DNA from: Cardinalis cardinalis
Taxonomy: Eukaryota > Chordata > Aves > Passeriformes > Cardinalidae
NCBI GenBank assembly: GCA_014549065.1
Contig: JACDOX010000058.1
Coordinates: 3,736,181 to 3,800,180 of the forward strand
Reading direction: 5' to 3'
Length of the DNA stretch: 64,000 nt
In this document: positions 7,934 to 21,349 of the stretch, piece after piece
Layout of the letters: the number at the start of each line of letters is the position of its first letter
Numbering within the stretch: the first letter of the stretch is position 1
Notes under the pieces: model-generated
Databases searched by the model: none
Seen by the model: only the letters and a program-made list of their open reading frames with translations
Told to the model about the DNA's origin: nothing
Program-made: the position numbers and the translations under genes

Positions 7934-10900
7934 CCTTTTTTTTAAATTACCATCCATTTTTGCCATAAAGGGGTTGGATACGTTGGACTGTATCCTCAGC
8001 TGTTTGTAGGGAGAAGACCTTCAGGATGATATNTTTGACCACAGTAAATGAAATAAGGTACCATGATTACTGAAAATCAATTTCTAGGACTTTTCTTGTA
8101 AATGTTTGTGTAAGGACTTTTTAAAATGACAACTTTTGATGCTATGGAAAGAAAGCAGTCAATTTCCATAGTAAATTTTGTGATTTTGTCGTACTGGTGA
8201 AGCCTGTATTGAACTGGCTGAAATCTCTGACATTTCTTGAATTGTGAATATTTTGCTTTCCATAGCATTTCTTGTGTTTCTTTTTTTCCTTCTTTACCCT
8301 TTCTGAAGACTTTGCAAGAATGCACAGTGGTGGGTTCTGCCTGCTGTCATTTGTAGTGTTTNTGACATTGCAGACCTGTAAAGGAGTATTTTAGTATATA
8401 ACATCCTTCAGGCTGTATTGTATTTTGTGTTTCTTCCAAAGGAGTTAAAATGGAATTTTAATTTGAAGTTTAATCTTGTTGACTTTTCCTTGACCTGTTT
8501 CCCTAAAGAGTTAGATGACATTATGCTGGCTCTGGGAGTTGGTGTGTGGATTGAGTACTGGCTTGATGTATTCATGGATACCTTGAACCATGGAGAAGAC
8601 AGAAGAGCTTTGTTTTATATTCTATTAATCTTCATGTATTAACAATGAATTGCATGAATCTAACCCAGAAGGGAACTTCTGACATATAATCTGTGCTTAA
8701 ATTCAGAAGAGAAAGCATTAATGTGTGCTGGTAAGTTGAAAGGGCAAGAGCTTCCTTGGAATATAACAGTTTTCAGGCTTAGTGAAATTTCTTAAACTGC
8801 AGTGGGTAAAGTACCCATATCATGATGTTCTGAGAATGCAGATTTCAGTGTGTTTTGTCAGTGGATAGGAGTGGATATTTGCTAGCAGAGCACAAACTTT
8901 AAATGATTTGTAGGAGTGCAGTGGTGCACTCAGCATCTCCTAAGTGTCATGGTAAGTGTACCCNAGTGAGACATTTAGAACTGGAACATCTGGTATTGCT
9001 TCATGCCATGAAACTTGTGTGCTGACAAAAGGAGTTACTCTGAATGTGGAGGTGCCTTAAATGTGTTGAGCAGTGTTACACTTCAAGACTTCAAGAGGAA
9101 AATCTTAGTTCAGAACAGGCCTTTCTTTTNCTGCATGCAGGGAGGAATAATGTGTTGCCCTCTACACTGCTGTCACTAGCAGTTAAAATTCCCTGGCTTT
9201 TGGCCCTCTTATGTGCATATCAAACTGGTCTCTGGCGTAGTAATTGTGAATTCTTAGCTCCTGTGAAAACTTTTGTGGTTCCTGTTTGTGTTGATACTGA
9301 GGACAAGAGTATTTCCACCAGATATCTTTCAAATAAATATCTTTCCTACCTTTTAGTGATTAAAATGTTACATCTGAAATGCAGCAGGTAATAATCATTA
9401 CCTTTTGTGCTGGTTGGTGTTAGCTTTGACTCTTTGTGTTGGGAGGTGACCAGTGATGGTTTTGTTGCTCAGTGCAATCAATGCATTATGTCTACTTGCA
9501 CACTGAACATTGTTAAATGTTCTCCTTTTGTTTTCAGTTTATTGTAAAAAAATTAGAGCTTTGCAGCTGACANTGAATGTGGTGTGGGTGACAGAAGTGT
9601 ACACAGAACTGCGGGCCCCAGGGAGAGACGCAGCAGGTACAGATACTGAAAGGCCCTTGGTGGTGTGTATGAAATGAACACCTCCCGGACCCTNTTCAGT
9701 CTTTGGACTTTTTCTTCCACCTTTTAAATAAATCTTATAGACTCTATGAAAGGCCTTGTAGGAAGAGGACCAAACTTTTTTTTTTTGGTCCCCTAATCTT
9801 TGAAAAAGGATCGTGTATCTTCAACTTATTGTTGCTTTAGTATTTTATTGATAATCTTTCTTTGCCACAGATATTTTCTGGATATGGTTCCTTTTGGATG
9901 TTGTTTTTCCGTATTTAGGCACAAGCTCAAAATACCTTCTCAGTAATGGTATAGATTTGAGCATACTTTTCTTTCATATTATTTTTAATCTTCTAGCAGC
10001 ATTAAGATTGCAGAGATNTGATACTGGCTTTACCAACAGTGTATAACAGTTTAATTATGTTACNACGTAACAAAATCATATCAGCTTAATGGAAAGTAAA
10101 TTAATTGTTAATGTACCAAATGGAAAAAAATTAGACTCATATAATAAATATTCTTGTTAGTATTTTGTATGATTATTCAATAATCTAAAACCAAGACAAT
10201 AGAGCTTAACTTTGATAATGTCTTTTTAATGTGCATACACAAAGTTACTTCAGCATAAGTGTGGGAATATTTTTGAATGACTTGTGTATGGATGTTTATT
10301 TCAGATAAGCATTCTATTAATTTCTTTTGGCTTTATCAAATTTTAAAGTTAATAGACAGGCTTATTTACTCATTGGAGTTTGAAGATATGCCTGAATTTT
10401 GCTTTGTGCATGCAATAACAGGCTAATTTTCTTTTGTAAATATTTGGAGTTTTTTCTGGAAAGAGTGTGTGGATGTTGCTTTGAGCATNTCAGTCTTGTT
10501 GGTCTTTGCCTTTGTTCTGCTCAGGCGTTGTATCCTGCTTTGCAGTGTGTTTGCTGCACATCCTTCCTGTTCCTTGGAGCCCATATCTGTGCAAGAAGCA
10601 GTGTTCATACCCCTTCCTGTTTAGCAAGTTCTTTGGTGTTTAGGAATGTGGAGGTGTAAATCACTTATCATTATTTGGGGGTTTTTTTGTGCATACCTGA
10701 GGAAAGTATGGAGTCTGACAAAATGCTTCTTCAGTGTAGGGCTGAGTTTTGAGCACTTAAGTCCTGGGGTTTTTTACTATTACATTATTATCAATGCAAG
10801 AAAAAAAAGGCTGTTTTAAAGCTTTTTAAACTTTAGATGAGATGTAGGATATTTACTGATTTACTGCAGCTGTCATCACTCTTTGGAAGCAATTTGAAAG

Positions 10901-13900
10901 CCATACTGTCTTCTCCATTGGCACTCTCAGTGATAAAATTCAGAATGGTTGTTTTTAATCTCTTTGTCACAGTAGCTGTTATTAGAAATGGAACTCTGCT
11001 GGAAGTGATTTTCATGTGGCAGTGTTCAGATGATGATACAAAGGCAAATCTCTGTTTGAAAGATGGGAANGCTGAAGCAATAACTGACGTTCATGGTTTG
11101 GGCTTTCCCCCCCCCCCCTCAATTTTATACTTTTAAGTCAGCAGGAAAACTGAGACTCCATGCAGGCTTGGTTCTCTGGATTGCACTAGCTGTTACTGGG
11201 AGGATCTGTCTGTTGCAGCCCCTTAGCACATAACCAAGTGTTTGCCANAAAGGCTGAGTGTTTCAGTGTGGAAAAAATCATTGTGCAAAAAGTTATAAAT
11301 TATTAAAACGATATGGAAGTCATTCCAGTAGGGATTTTACTGGTTACTTGGAAGCATCTGTTGAATGCATATGGAAGTCATGCTTTAAAGACACACCCTT
11401 AAATAGCATATTCCAGTTTCGTTGTGCAGGGTATGTTTTTTGGAAAAGATCAGTAGTCTCAGATGAACTCCTACTCTCTCATCCCCATCTAGGTCTGCCT
11501 TACTTTGCTAATTTTTGAAGGGCAAATAGGTCAGAGTAACTGTCTTGCAGTTTTTCTTCAACTTCAAAATGGTAGCAGTCTGGCGCAATTGATTAAAGAA
11601 AAGGCTGTCATCTTTAAATCTTTTTGTAGGAAGCTGCTAGAAGTTGATGCTGAAGAAAACCTTATACTTGCAATACACTCCTTGTGCACCATGAATGTGA
11701 ACACTGGTGATCCACTAATACCCAGAACATTTAATCGACTGTGTGTTGAAGGATAAATGCAAAGTTCTGGTGTTTCGAGCAGAAAATGTTGAAACTGTGC
11801 CTGTCTGTACCACTTGTATACAATTTCCATATGCTGTGCTCTGAAGGAGTATATTCCTTAGCTTTCATTCTTGAAATGATGGCTAGATATTGAATTCATG
11901 AAGAATAATAAGTATGAATTGTATTGGCAGTTTGCAAAAACTGCCTGAAATACTGAATGTTTTCAAAAGTGTTTTTTGTTCAGTGAGATTTGGGAAATAG
12001 AAGAAATAATATACTAAGTAGTCCTGGGTAAATGCTCCATCTCTCTTGCAACCAGCAGAATTTTGGATGCTAATCTCATCCCATCCCTATCTCTGCCTCC
12101 TGTCAGTGTGCTAATAACGTCTAATGCCCTGCCCTTGCACCATGAGGTCCGGGGCTGTCCTGTGGAAGTGTTTCTGTAAGGAAATGATTGTACAGTGCCC
12201 GTGGCCTTGATGGTTTCCATGGGAATGTGCATGAATCCATGTGCTGTGAAATGTGTTACGAGACATTGCATTGCAGAGAACTGTGTTTTACCAGCGTGTG
12301 AGCACAGCAATGGGGAATTTCAATGCACATGTAATGCTGCATTTTTACTTACATTCAGGCAATATTAAAGTATGCTAATGGCTTGTNATTGACCCTGGAG
12401 ATGGTTGTTAGCCTGAACTACTGTAAAACTCAAATGTAGTGGGACAAAAATGAAGAAGAGATTGGTCTATTTGGTAACACACACCTTGATTACCATTCAG
12501 TATTTTTCTGTTTTAATAACCTTTGCTTTTCTCCACTATTTAATTAGTTTTTCCTTTGGTGTGCTGCAGTTTGTGTTTAACTGCTTCCTTTTGCAAGAAC
12601 AAGCAGCTCACTTGGACATGAGTAAATAAATGACTTAAACAGNTATTTCATGGTACCTACAAGACATTAGCTGATGAATGTAAATTCCTGGCAGAGTCAA
12701 GGAAAACCACAACCTATGAAAACCCAACACGCCTCTAGCCAAAACCCAGTAATCTTCCCTTCTAATGTTGAACTTTTGCAGAAACAGGCTTGGTGTCTGT
12801 ACTATTTCAGTTCTTCAGTTCTCCACCTACCTGTGGAGTCTTGTCTCAGTTTTTCTATTCAATTTTATATTTTGGATATTAACCAGTTTTAGTTCTAGGT
12901 ACTGAGAAATGTTTCATGTTCTGTGTCTGGTTTTACATGAAATCAGTGATTTTTGTAATTNGAAGTAGCTTTTTTTGTAGGTTATGATTTTTTAAAAAAT
13001 CTATGTGACTTTGAAAGTGTCCCAGTAAATAGAATGAGGGAGCAGCTAACCCATGTTTGCTGCAACTAAGCTTGCTTCCAGTGAGTGAATATCCTGTGTG
13101 TCAATCACTTGGCAGTGTCTGTAGGAATCTGGGCTTGCACTGTGGGAACAGCCACGCTGACTGGAAGTGGGGTGCTGTTTAAAGGTGCAGCCAGGCTGTG
13201 TTGCTCTAGGGAGGCCCCCTTCTTGTTAGAATGGTTTTCCCTCCTGCTATTAGGGAAATTGTAGAGCTCTCGAGTCACAGCAGTTTGGAAGTAATTCTTC
13301 TTAAAAAGAGAAATAAAGCAACTGAAAGAGCAGGTACTTTTAAAGTGTTTTCTGTGGGGTATTTCAGTGGCGGTTGAAGCTTTGCTTGCAGTTTGTGTTG
13401 AGCATGCTGCTGAGCTACGGATAATCTATGCAAGAGTGTTCAGAAAGTGAAAAACTAACAGAATGTCTGTTTTTTCTAGACTAAGCTTTAGGATAAGCAA
13501 GGTGCAGCTTTTTCAGCCACGTTCCAAAGAGTGCACATAAGCAGTTAATGTCCAGGAAGAATGATATCTTGGCCAGTCACTGACTAAAAATTGTGCTTTG
13601 AGTCAGCCACTTACTGAAATAAAGTGACAAGGGATGTTATATCTGGCTTATTGCTGTATATGGATATCATCACCTTCTTTGTCCTGTTGGAAAGAAGCCC
13701 TAACCAAATGCTGAAGAAAAGTGAGATGGCTATAAGCAAGAGGTAGTCTGGAAAACCATCTAGTTTCCTATCATTACAGGGGGAAATGGTTCCTAAACCA
13801 AGCGGAAGTGACAGAAAAGACTTGTTACATCAATGATCTGATATGATTTGGGTAGTTTTCTAGCCTCATGTAGATATTGTGGAGCAGAAAGGTTACTGAT

Positions 13901-15051
13901 ATTCCCTCTTGCAGTTAAATCATTTGAAGTCTTGAGGTTTACAAACTAAACAAGTATTATGGTACTAAGTGATGTCATAAGACACCCAGGGAACAAAAAG
14001 CTTTGGATGCTTCTCATGTGCTTCCTAATACTCAAAAATATTAATATAGTACAGAAGCATGTAACATCATCCCCCCATCGTTCAAGATGGACAATTTTCT
14101 GTTCTATGTAATGTGGATTTCCAGAATGGTTTGGTGCTGGGCACCTACATGAGACAAAGTTGACAGACTCCTATAATTTATAATTTCAGTGTGAAAATAT
14201 ATTGCTTGAGGCCCACCTGAGATCAGTGCACATTGTTCACTGGTGGTGAATTTAGGCTCAGCTCCAAGAAAACCTCTGCTCATGTCAAAAGGATATTTNG
14301 CTATTTGCACTCAATTGAGATGGTATGAAATTGCATGCATCATTCTGTTATGCTCCTATATTATTGTTTTTAAGCCCCAAATATTTGTCAAGTTCAGAAA
14401 TAAGATTTTAACATCTGGTGTTGAATTAGGTGTTGAGTGACATAAAATGTAAGCTTACTATTCCAAGAACTGTATTTACAAAGACTTCATAAATGTTGCT
14501 GTTTTGACTCTAGCAAGTCAAGATAAAGGTAAGTTATTGCGAGGCGTTTGAGGTCTTCTGTCCAAAGGATGACTGCTACACTTACTAGAAAGAACAGTGA
14601 GGGCTAAGGCTTGTTATTTCTGAAGTTGCTGTTCAGAACTACATTCTTCTGAAGTTACCTTGCTTTTAAGTCTACTCAGTCTTGTCCTTAGGTTTTTCAA
14701 CAGAATGTTTAGCTTAAGTAGCTTTTGATTACTTCTCAAGGAATTAAATTTTAAATTATTTNAAAAATTTTTTTCTTTTACTTCCTCTGAGATAAAATTG
14801 GTCTAAGAGCTTTAAGAACTTTTATTCTAAAGTTAAGTATGAAGAAGAAAAGAAAAAATGTCTAGACATCCGTCATGTCAGGAATGGTCAAAAATGCAGT
14901 CCTCTTCAATAAGAGAATCTAGAAAAATTCAAAGATCTCTGCAAATAAGCTAGAATATGCATTTAAGTGAATTCAGTGTTTATCAGTAGAAATTGTCATA
15001 TTTATTGAGATGAGTATACATGCAAAGTTCAGTGTCACCTCTAATCTTTAG
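7934..15051. other. intron 1 interior, no gene or clear transposon
   Basis: Seven kilobases of AT-rich intronic DNA. A poly(C) run lies at about 11107-11119. A slightly more GC-rich block with CpGs lies near 9600-9700. Short open frames (for example 9044-9391, 11505-11756) have no family resemblance, no splice-consistent context and no homologous partner here. Confidence 0.45.
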
Positions 15052-15925
15052 TTTCATACAATGGTTTGGGTTGGAAGGGACCTTAAGAATCATCTGGTTC
15101 CAGCCCCGCTGTCATGGGCAGGGAAACCTTTCACAAGACCANGTTGCTCAGAGCTCCATCCAACCTGGCCTTGAACACCTTCAGNGATGGGGCACCCACA
15201 GCTTCTCTGGGCAACCTGTGCCAGTGCCTCCCCATCCTCACAGTTAAGGATTTTTTTCTAATATCTGATTTTGAACCACTCTCTTTAAGTTTAAAGCCAT
15301 TCTCCCTTGTCCTGTCACAGCATGCTCTTGTAAATCTTCTCTATTATCCTTGTAGGCTCCCTGCAGGTGCTGGAAGACCACAGTCAGGTCAACCCAAGGC
15401 CTTTTTTTTCCAGGCTGTACAAGGCCAAATCTCTCAGCTTTTCCTCATAGGAGAGATATCCCATCCCTCTGATGGGATGGTGGCTTCCTCTGGATTCACT
15501 CCAAGAGGTCTGTGGCCTTCCTGCACTGGGGAGTCCAGAGCTGGACACAGGAGTGCAGGTGGGATCTCATGAGAGNGGAGCAGAAGGGACAGAGTCACCT
15601 GCTCGACCTGCTGCCCACTCTGCCTTGGGTGCAGCCCAGGACCTGTTTGGCTTTGTGACCTGGGGGTGCCCATTGCCAGCTCNTGTCCAGCCTCACATCC
15701 AGCAGCACCCCCAGTCCTGCTGGGCAGGGCTGCTCTCCATGCGTTCATCCCCCAGCCTGTGCTGCTGCTGGGGGTTGCTCTGACCCAGATGCAGCACCCT
15801 GCCCTTGCTCTNACAAAATCTCGTGCAGTTCCTGTGGCCTACTTCTTGAGTTTGTCCAGGTCCCTCTGGATGGCATTCTGTCCTTCAGGACTGTCAGCCA
15901 CACAACTCAGCTTGGTGTGGGACTC
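15052..15925 (-). mobile_element. CR1 LINE, antisense to EIF3H
   Basis: A minus-strand CR1 copy of about 870 bp. From the plus-strand left edge it reads the inverted 3' end ('ggtttgggttggaagggacc', 'ccaacctggccttgaacacc', 'ctctgggcaacctgtgccag'), then the inverted reverse-transcriptase region ('tccctctggatggcattctg' near the right end). It is degenerate, with indels and Ns. Truncated 5' end of the element is near 15925. Confidence 0.9.
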
Positions 15926-18900
15926 ATGCCGTGACTTTATGTGGTGGTGAGTCGTGTGCCACGAAGGTTCAGATGCAACAACTATGAGACCAGGGTATCA
16001 GCCTGTTGACTCTGTACTTCTGACATGTTACCTGTCACAGTGCTTTCTAGAACCCATTTCTGTGCNCTGCACTGATTAAGGTGGAATTTTCAATGTGTGT
16101 CTATAAACATCTGTCTCCTTAATCATCTGGAAGAGTGTGTCATGTGTATCAGACATATGTTCTCTTAATGGTAATCGTTGAAATAATATCTTTAATTTAC
16201 TTCAGAGTTCCTTTTCTCCTGGCAGGAAAGTTGAGAGTCTCTGTTACTGTCTTATCAAATGGTGCTGTAGCCAGGAGACAAATCAGCTCAAGGCAAGTTT
16301 TTTTGGTCAGCTTCCAGAACGTGTCTTTTGTAACTGTAGGATAAGCACTTATCTGTAGTGTGTANAAACCTCATCTGGAGCTATTAAAATGTTAACATTG
16401 CTCATGTTTCATGATATCTAGGTTTTTTGTATTTTTTTCCAAGTCTTTGTTTAAAAACAAAGCCATTCCATGCTTACTTGGTTATTTCAGAACTGTTTAA
16501 TTAAATTTCATTTTTGCATAGCTAATTGGCTGTTTCAGCACACCAGCAGTTGTAGATTTGCTTTTGGTGTAGGNCTACCTGGAGAAGGAGACATGGCCAC
16601 TAAATTAGAGTAAAATGTGGTATGTCTTCATGTGGATATTAATTGCTAAACAGTTCAACTCTTTATTCAGAGGTGGCATATATGCCATACATATACACAC
16701 CATTTATGTGTATCAAGAAGATGTTGATTCCAGGCAACTCTGAGGTTAACACAATTGCCTGAGTCATTGTTAGTAATGACATTGTGATCTGTCCATTTAC
16801 AAAGCTGCATTATCAGTTCTCTCTTGAATCTGGTTTATGCTAGGAGTTTNAGTAAAATGGCTCATGCTGAAACACTGATATATAAAAGTTCATGGTTTGA
16901 GTTTTAAGAGTTTGTATGGAGAAGGCTACATGTGTGATATGGATGTATTCAAAGTGTGTCACACATTATTAGCAGTCACAGCTTTGGAGACCCTTTTGCC
17001 AAGCTAACTGTTGGTCACAGTGGTGTTAAGCACTGAGAGGATGTGAGCATTGTGGCGCTTCCTCGTCAGTGCTGACACCGGCTACGTCGCCCAGAGTTAC
17101 TTAGACTCTCTCCCCATCCTCTTCCCCAGATGCTGGCAATTAATGCTAGTGGTTGTGACCACAAAGCTTTCTTGGGTGGCCAAAAAATGTTAAGCATTTA
17201 AAAAGATATAAGTACTTAATTTAAGACTGTAGATCAACGTGCTATATCATGTATTCTTTTGGCTAACAGAAGCTCTCTCTTGTTTGATTTCGCATGTGCA
17301 AGGCATGGCACAGGTACTGCAATCTGGTTTCAACGTGGTGACATTCAGCTCTCTGGAACACTGCTGTACATGGATCCTCAGTGCTTTGATTTGCTGTTGT
17401 TTCTCTTTAGATAAATGCAGAAGTGTGCATCTTTGTATACTCATGTCCCTACAGTGGGATCTTCACAGAATTTTCCCCCAAAGGCTCATGATACTTCAGC
17501 TGTGGGTTCCTGTTACATGTATTTCTGTAGTGAAGTACAAACTTTTGAAATTAGCAACTATGATGTTGGGATGTAGCCCAATTTAAAATTTGGCAGTGTG
17601 CAGTTAAATTATGTATCTTTCATNTTCTTAATAGTTTCAGAATGGCTTTTACTTTTTTTTTTTAAATTTAACTTCATTCTTAATGTTTGAGCAGTGCTTT
17701 GAAGATTTGGAGATCATAAGCACTGCAGAATTGCAAAGTTTTTTTTTAAATTGAGGATTAATGGTCATTAAAATCTGACAAGTGGCTGCTCCAAGTGATT
17801 AAATTACTTTGGTGTTTTGAACACTAAATTTACAAGGCTAGGGGACTCTTGAGTTTTATTTAGGANTTACTTGTATATCCTTTTCTAAAGAGTCATTATG
17901 TACCTGAATNTTTCTTACATGCTGATTTACTAAATTGTACTGCATATGATTATTGACTTGTGTTCAGGGTATTAGAGTTTAGAAATCTGAGGGCTTTTTT
18001 GTTATTGGATACATTTTCTCCTTAAAAACATAACCTTTCCTGGCTGGCCAGCTGCATTACTTTAGTAACAGCAGCAGTTCAAATGGTTTGGTTTGGATAC
18101 TGTTGATTTTGTGTAGCTATGGCATAGCAGTGAAGGGTCTATGGGTATTTAAAACAATTTGTAGCTTGTATAAAGGAGCAAAATCTCCTATTAGGGGAAT
18201 AATTGGATGGGAATTATAAATAGTGTTTGGAAGGTGAATCAGCATTGCCTGAAAGATGCTTGTACTGGTGTTCATTTAGATTTCTTTGGGTTTTTTTTTA
18301 AATGTTATTTGGAAAAACTGATAGATTTCAGTGTGCTGCATTACATGCATTATTTATATTAACACTTACTACATTTATTTTCAGACCAATACAACTACTC
18401 TGATTCTGTTCCCATGCTTCACAAACATAACATATTTTTCTTTTAGGAAATGTCTAGATACAAATTAGTGCTCATTTTTCTTGAGNATATGTGGTTTATT
18501 CAGTATGAAGTATTGAAATGTTTTGGCATTGGTGTTTGCATAGTGGTCAGCGCTTTCTGCTGTATCTAGACTAGCAAACAAATGGAAATTACATTTTTAG
18601 TGTTGTAGCTGATGTTATTACTAGTGAAGTAGTTCTGCTTCACACCTGCAGATCTGTTTTTAGTACTGAAACACAAGTTTCAGAGCACATTTCCTGCTTG
18701 GTCATATGGTAGTGTTTTGGTGGCAGGTTTTTCAATCTGAGCTGAAGAGTCTGCTGTACAAAAGACTGGTGTCTTAAGTGCTAAATAAAACTGTCCAGAA
18801 CAAAGNACAAAATGAAAACAAAAATCCTGTGTCATTGGATGCATCTTTTTAGAAGTGATTTCGGTAGCTAATGTATTTTCCAGTGNAGTCATAAACACAA

Positions 18901-21192
18901 ACTTCTGCAGTGTCCTAATGGTTGTGAAATTTGGAGTATTGAGTTCATGAACTTGTCTGCTCCCTTTCTCAGACTGTTGGAAAACAAGGTTGCAGGTAGG
19001 CTTAAATCCCTGGGGTCTTTGTNTCCCTGAATAATGTCTGCTCTGGTCTTCAGGCTGGAGATTGAAAAGTGCAGGCTTGTGTAATAACTTCATTGTGTTT
19101 TGGCGTATTTGGTTAACATTTAAGAGCTTTGAACTCCTAGTTTTCTTCCTCTGAAAAATCATTGATACTCTGTGACAGCCCATGCTTGTTTCATTTGTGA
19201 CTGCTTTCTGTGAGCAATTATCATCAGAACCGCTGCAGTAAATTGGTATTGTATCACAGATGCTCCTGGAATGAAGTCAAACAGGCAAATAATACTCACA
19301 TTAACAGGGACAGTCAGTGGGCATAGAGAGCTCAAGAGAAAATGAGAAAAATACTGGAAAAGGTGAAGCTTCCAAGACTGTCAAGATACTGAGAATAATT
19401 GTAGACAACTGAGTACACTCTGTGCTGTATTCTGGCAGGGTAGTTAGGGATGCCATGGCTGTGGAACACAGAGCTTATGACACNTGTATGATAAACCTTA
19501 GCTTTACAGTAAATGCAAGCTGAATATTATTTATGTGCTGACTCTGGTACATTCATCTGCTATGTCTAGGTGATCTCAAATTGGTGGTTGGTGTATTATT
19601 TCCATCACTGTTAAATACTGCTTCACTGCCCACTGATCCTAATTTCCTTACTGTTTTCCCATGAAATAAGATGTATATAACCAAAGTATCTCTTTGTGTC
19701 TCTGCTCTGTAGACCTATTTTAGCAAATTGAATAAAAAGGTGTGGCTGCAAAGGATTTGAGTGACAGATGTGAATGAGTATTGGAGTGAAGTGTTGTTTT
19801 CTGTCTGTGATTGAGAAGCTTCAATGCAAGTATATCTAGATTAAAGAGGAAGCACAAATGAGTGATACTGTAAATAAACAAGGAGTCAGTGAGTGTTAGT
19901 CTAGTTTGATACTGAAATCCAACTTAGTTGGAAATCGGTATTTCTTTTCAGTTTTACCCTCTCTGCCCTGCCTCCAAGTATGAAGCTTGTTTTCCCATTT
20001 TAGCCCAAGAAGGCAGTNTATTTGCAAATACCTTCTATTCTACTCTCCTTTTTTCTTTCATTTAATCTGTATTATGGTACTTCAGTACATTAATGGTGTT
20101 TTACAAAGAGTGACATCTGCTAAACAACAAAGGAGAAAGCTAGGGACAAATATATGTTCCTGATGTGTAAGTATGAGCTTAACTTTCTTTCCCCCCCCAC
20201 CCCCCAATGTTCTCTAAAAGCCAGTACTTGTACAAAGCCTGTTCTAAGGGCAGTTGAGCTGAAATCTACTAAACTAGTTTGTTTGCCAGCAGATGTTAAA
20301 GTAGTATTGCTTTAATGAAAACAATAATCATCAGACATTCTCTGTTGGATTTTGAATGGATGGATTAGGGTTTAGTAGAATAAACCTCTTACACTGGAGA
20401 AAGCATAAGTTCTTTCAAGTCAAGGTTTGTGGTTAGTGTNTTACCTTACTGTAGTTCTTGTCAAGTACAAAATGTTATTAAAGTATGAAGTGTTGNTAGC
20501 AAATGACTGACTATTTTTGAGTGGTTTTGTTCATACTGTTCCAATTTACAGTATCATCTAATGAGAATTATTCATTGTAGAGTTCAAATTTAAGGAAGGA
20601 AGTGGAAATTAAGTTGTTAAAAATATTATGAGTAATTTGTGCATATTTTTTTTCTTTTATCATTTATTTTCCTTAAATACCCTATGACATGCCATTCACA
20701 TTATATAACTTGAACTATTATCTGAAGTAAAACTTCAGTGAGATGTACTTTAGAAAATTAATGCAATTGAAATTTGATGGGATCTGCACCTTTAAAAAAA
20801 TCCTAGCAGTTTCTGCATAGTTTTTAAAGATGTTTTGTTAGTTCTTTGTGCACTATTTCCCTCAAGAGGGGGCTTATTGGACCTGCAAGATACTGTTAAA
20901 AGCTCACAGTTAAAGCAGCAAGCTAAAGTAAAAACGATCAATATTTCATTTTAGAATGGTGTTTCAGAAAATTGGTTTAGAACTGCATTTTGATGGTTTA
21001 TTTAATGGTCTTGTTTTTTCCCTGTAATACTAGGATGGCTGTCTGCTCTTCAACCTGTATTAAAATTGCTGGTGCTTAAGCTAACTTGGTTTGCAGCTCT
21101 AAACCATGCAACAAATTTAAAATTCCAGATACATAAGTTTGAGGACAAAAATAATGCATTGCATATTATGATTTTATTGTTTTGTGTTCTAG
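15926..21192. other. intron 1 distal part, no gene assigned
   Basis: AT-rich sequence leading to the exon 2 acceptor. A small CpG cluster sits at about 17053-17095. A poly(C) tract lies near 20192-20206. One unusually long open frame without an assigned function is on the minus strand at 18680-19183 (see findings); I do not call it a gene. Confidence 0.45.
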
Positions 21193-21349
21193 GTTGTGTT
21201 AAAGATCATTAAACATTACCAAGAAGAAGGACAGGGGAATGAAGTGGTCCAAGGTGTGCTGCTGGGTCTTGTGGTGGATGACAGACTGGAAATCACAAAT
21301 TGCTTCCCTTTCCCTCAACATACAGAGGATGATGCAGACTTTGATGAAG
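21193..21349 (+). CDS. EIF3H: EIF3H coding exon 2 (start of MPN domain)
   Basis: A 157-base exon encoding residues 41-92 and the first base of codon 93. It starts VVLKIIKHYQEEGQG and contains the characteristic eIF3h stretches VQGVLLGLVV and EITNCFPFPQH, ending in an acidic EDDADFDE segment. This is the beginning of the MPN domain. In eIF3h that domain lacks the JAMM metal-binding residues and serves as a structural core of eIF3 with its partner MPN subunit eIF3f. The acceptor is tgttctag|GTT and the donor GAAG|GTAATA, giving phase 0 to phase 1. Small differences from human as I recall it (Asn in GQGNEVV, Asp in VVDDRLE) are conservative. The rest of the protein (about 260 residues) must come from downstream exons outside the window. 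Confidence 0.96.

Larger units (their letters stand above)
2684..21192 (+). other. EIF3H: EIF3H intron 1
   Basis: An 18.5-kb intron, opening with GTGAGC after exon 1 and closing with tttgtgttctag before exon 2. It joins phase 0 to phase 0, so the frame runs ...Gly-Leu|Val-Val-Leu-Lys without a break. It contains a minisatellite, two CR1 copies and one solo LTR, annotated separately. The rest is AT-rich with no further recognisable coding sequence. Confidence 0.9.

Noticed and set aside
9590..9740. GC-richer patch that might be an exon
   Set aside because: No frame with recognisable protein similarity and no convincing splice pair; it does not match any part of eIF3h.
17239..17586. 115-codon hydrophobic open frame
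   Set aside because: It resembles no known protein, overlaps a minus-strand frame, and has no gene context. It is likely chance.
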